NCBI GenBank assembly: GCA_023415495.1
Contig: JAEZKK010000025.1
Span: 1-8,039, forward strand
Length of the DNA stretch: 8,039 nucleotides
DNA from: Bacteroidota bacterium
GTDB lineage: Bacteria > Bacteroidota > Bacteroidia > Bacteroidales > P3
Direction: 5' to 3'
A program made the translations under genes and the position numbers. Below, piece by piece: positions 6,716 to 8,039 of this stretch; position 1 is the first letter of the stretch, and every line of letters starts with the position of its first letter. Below the pieces are notes generated by a model. It saw only the letters and a program-made list of their open reading frames with translations. It was not told the origin of the DNA and ran no database searches.

Positions 6716-6727
6716 AGGTTTTTATTT
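6711..6727 (-). terminator. Possible weak AT-rich hairpin after the T9SS type B gene
   Basis: The minus strand reads AAATAA-AAACC-TTATTT followed by TTG, a perfect 6-bp A/T stem with a 5-base loop. It begins 11 bases past the TAG stop of the gliding-motility-type protein. It overlaps the candidate -7 element, so it may be incidental; the stem lacks any G-C pair. Confidence 0.22.
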
Positions 6728-6738
6728 CTATTATCTAA

Positions 6739-8039
6739 CTATTTTATCAAGTTTACAACCCCTTTCTTCTCAAAAACTAAATTTCCTGTGTAAATAGTTT
6801 TATATAAAATCCTCCAAATATAGGCTCCATTCATACATAACCCTCCTTTATAATACCCATCCCATTCCTTATTTATATCACTTGTTTCAAATATTTTCTC
6901 TCCCCAACGATTATAAATCTCAAAACTCAATAATATTATTTTTTCTCTTTGTGTGTTAATGCCAAAACTAATGTTATTTGATTCTAATGGAGTAAAACTA
7001 TTAGGCATAAATATATCAACATCTGGATTTGTTATCAATACGGTATCACAAACGCTCCCACAAATAGACTCTACACAAACCACATAAACTCCTTGATGAT
7101 AAACATCTAAAATTGGTGATGTTGAGCCAGTATTCCATTTATATGATAAACATCCAGAACAGCTTGCATCCAATCGAATAGGATATTTTTCAGCCGAAAT
7201 AGAGTCTTCTGGGAAATTTGGCAAATGAATATCACTAATTACTTCTAAATTTAATGTAATCTTACTTAAACACTCCCCACCAAAATTATAATAAGTTTCA
7301 TAAACGCCCCCTTCCCATACATTAAATCCGAAATCATTATAAACCTGCCCTTGACATATTACCGCATCGATAATAGTATCACTTGTATTATAAAGTTCAA
7401 GATAAAGATTAATTATACTATCACACCCATCAATACTTTGTTTTTCAAGCGTATACTTCCCAGAAGCATTTACATTAAAACCATTTAACTCATAGTTTTC
7501 TCCTGGACAAATTGTATCATAAATATCAATATTATAAGTACTAAGAGATTGAACATTCAACACATGAATACTATCAATCAAATCATTAGTTTTAAAAAGA
7601 TAATGATACCAACCTGGGAAATAATAAGTATTATCATAGTAATCAATAGGGTATTTATTATCACACACATCAATATTAATAGTATCAATTATTGGATTAA
7701 CAACCTTAATACTAATACTATCAACCGCCTTACATAGTTTTTTTAGAGCTATATTATCTATTGCAAAATCGTTTGCTCCCGGGATAGTATTCAAATCAAT
7801 CATCCGTATTGATGCTATTGTATTTGCTCCACTATACCATACTTCTTTGAACTCATACCAATTACAATTATTATAAAGTAAAGTTAAATCACTTCCTATC
7901 GGCTGAGTGTTTATTTGAAACTGTAATATTGGATTTTGAATCGGTGTTGAGGTTGCACATATATTTAAACAATCCACAGAAAATTGGTAATAGGTATTAG
8001 GCTCTACAACTACATCTTGCTTGTAGAAATATGTATTTT
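6739..8039 (-). CDS. Large secreted protein, C-terminal part, with gliding-motility/T9SS type B sorting domain (5' end outside window)
   Basis: The frame is open from the window edge (20 codons before a Val codon at 7977) to the TAG at 6739-6741, giving 432 visible residues; the GTG at 7977 lies inside a domain and is not the real start. Counting from that Val, the first 82 residues are the second half of a beta-sandwich, probably a galactose-binding-like domain: 'ILQFQINTQPIGSD', 'NNCNWYEFKEVWYSG' (36-50), 'GANDFAIDNIALKKLC' (67-82). Three degenerate repeats follow (97-246), then a Cys-rich Ig/PKD-like module (about 258-315: 'LDASCSGCLSYKWNTGS', 'GVYVVCVESICGSVCDT'). The type B sorting domain is at about 321-412 ('IFMPNSFTP', 'FEIYNRWGEKIFET', 'EWDGYYKGG', 'NGAYIWRI', 'KKGVVNLIK'). 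The protein should be exported by T9SS to the cell surface. The signal peptide and N-terminal function cannot be seen. It may be an adhesin or a binding protein; no enzymatic domain is visible. Confidence 0.88.
   Translation of the reverse strand, partial: NTYFYKQDVVVEPNTYYQFSVDCLNICATSTPIQNPILQFQINTQPIGSDLTLLYNNCNWYEFKEVWYSGANTIASIRMIDLNTIPGANDFAIDNIALKKLCKAVDSISIKVVNPIIDTINIDVCDNKYPIDYYDNTYYFPGWYHYLFKTNDLIDSIHVLNVQSLSTYNIDIYDTICPGENYELNGFNVNASGKYTLEKQSIDGCDSIINLYLELYNTSDTIIDAVICQGQVYNDFGFNVWEGGVYETYYNFGGECLSKITLNLEVISDIHLPNFPEDSISAEKYPIRLDASCSGCLSYKWNTGSTSPILDVYHQGVYVVCVESICGSVCDTVLITNPDVDIFMPNSFTPLESNNISFGINTQREKIILLSFEIYNRWGEKIFETSDINKEWDGYYKGGLCMNGAYIWRILYKTIYTGNLVFEKKGVVNLIK
7240..7689 (-). 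repeat. Three degenerate tandem protein repeats in the T9SS type B protein
   Basis: Within this coding stretch three units of about 45-50 residues recur. Each has an opening 'I-x-x-x-x-C' strand ('INIDVCDNKY', 'DIYDTICPGENY', 'IDAVICQGQVY'), then 'Y/F...G.Y' ('FPGWYHY', 'ASGKYTL', 'EGGVYET'), then a closing 'D/L-S-I-x-x-L-x-L' strand ('IDSIHVLNV', 'CDSIINLYL', 'CLSKITLNL'). This matches the C-x-G...G-x-Y...GCDS repeats common in long Bacteroidota surface proteins. The first unit is the most diverged. Similarity is at protein level only; the DNA copies are not alike. Confidence 0.55.

Noticed and set aside
7549..7737. A 62-codon plus-strand open frame rich in Ile and Asn
   Set aside because: It is a low-complexity antisense reading of the repeat region of the T9SS type B protein.
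7975..7977. GTG at 7975-7977 as the start of the T9SS type B protein
   Set aside because: The frame stays open for 20 more codons to the window edge, and those residues continue the same beta-sandwich domain, so the gene is truncated by the window rather than starting here.
1..8039. Mobile-element or defence-system signatures (inverted repeats with transposase, CRISPR repeats, integrase, toxin-antitoxin pair, reverse transcriptase)
   Set aside because: All open frames of substance are accounted for by metabolic, glycan or secreted-protein genes, and I saw no direct repeat arrays or terminal inverted repeats by eye.

Overview
The window is AT-rich chromosomal DNA from a member of the Bacteroidota. 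Three things in the sequence support this. Two predicted secreted proteins end in type IX secretion system (T9SS) sorting domains, one of type A and one of the gliding-motility type B. Several putative promoters carry the Bacteroidota -7 element TAnnTTTG. Start codons lack Shine-Dalgarno sequences and instead sit in A-rich context. Genus and species cannot be read from the sequence; a low-GC flavobacterial or related lineage is plausible.

Layout from left to right: (i) the first 126 codons of a nitronate monooxygenase/FabK-type flavoprotein on the minus strand, cut by the window edge; (ii) a 49-bp divergent intergenic region with a nearly palindromic, bidirectional -7 element; (iii) a ComF-family phosphoribosyltransferase-like gene on the plus strand; (iv) a minus-strand block occupying the rest of the window. 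In transcription order (right to left) that block is: the 3' part of a large T9SS type B cargo protein, a UDP-glucuronate decarboxylase, an HlpA-like glycosyltransferase, a class I SAM methyltransferase, a DUF5672 putative glycosyltransferase, a DNRLRE-domain T9SS type A cargo protein, and a family-2 glycosyltransferase. The last of these converges on comF and overlaps it by 66 bp.

The four genes from the decarboxylase to DUF5672 are packed with gaps of 7 and 3 bp and a 4-bp ATGA overlap, so they very likely form one operon. They look like part of a surface-glycan locus: the decarboxylase would make UDP-xylose, and the two putative transferases and the methyltransferase would assemble or decorate a glycan. 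An 88-bp gap with a well-formed promoter (TTG-N19-TAATTTTG) then starts a second unit, in which the DNRLRE protein and the family-2 glycosyltransferase are separated by 11 bp. Two T9SS cargo genes therefore flank the glycan operon. T9SS cargo in this phylum can be attached to surface polysaccharide, so a functional link is possible, but that is inference.

There is no gene-free stretch over 300 bases. I saw no tRNA, rRNA, CRISPR array, insertion sequence, integrase or toxin-antitoxin pair. The window reads as an accessory cell-surface locus next to housekeeping-type genes, and I found no convincing new biological system. The most worthwhile leads are the DNRLRE protein/glycosyltransferase pair and the palindromic divergent promoter.
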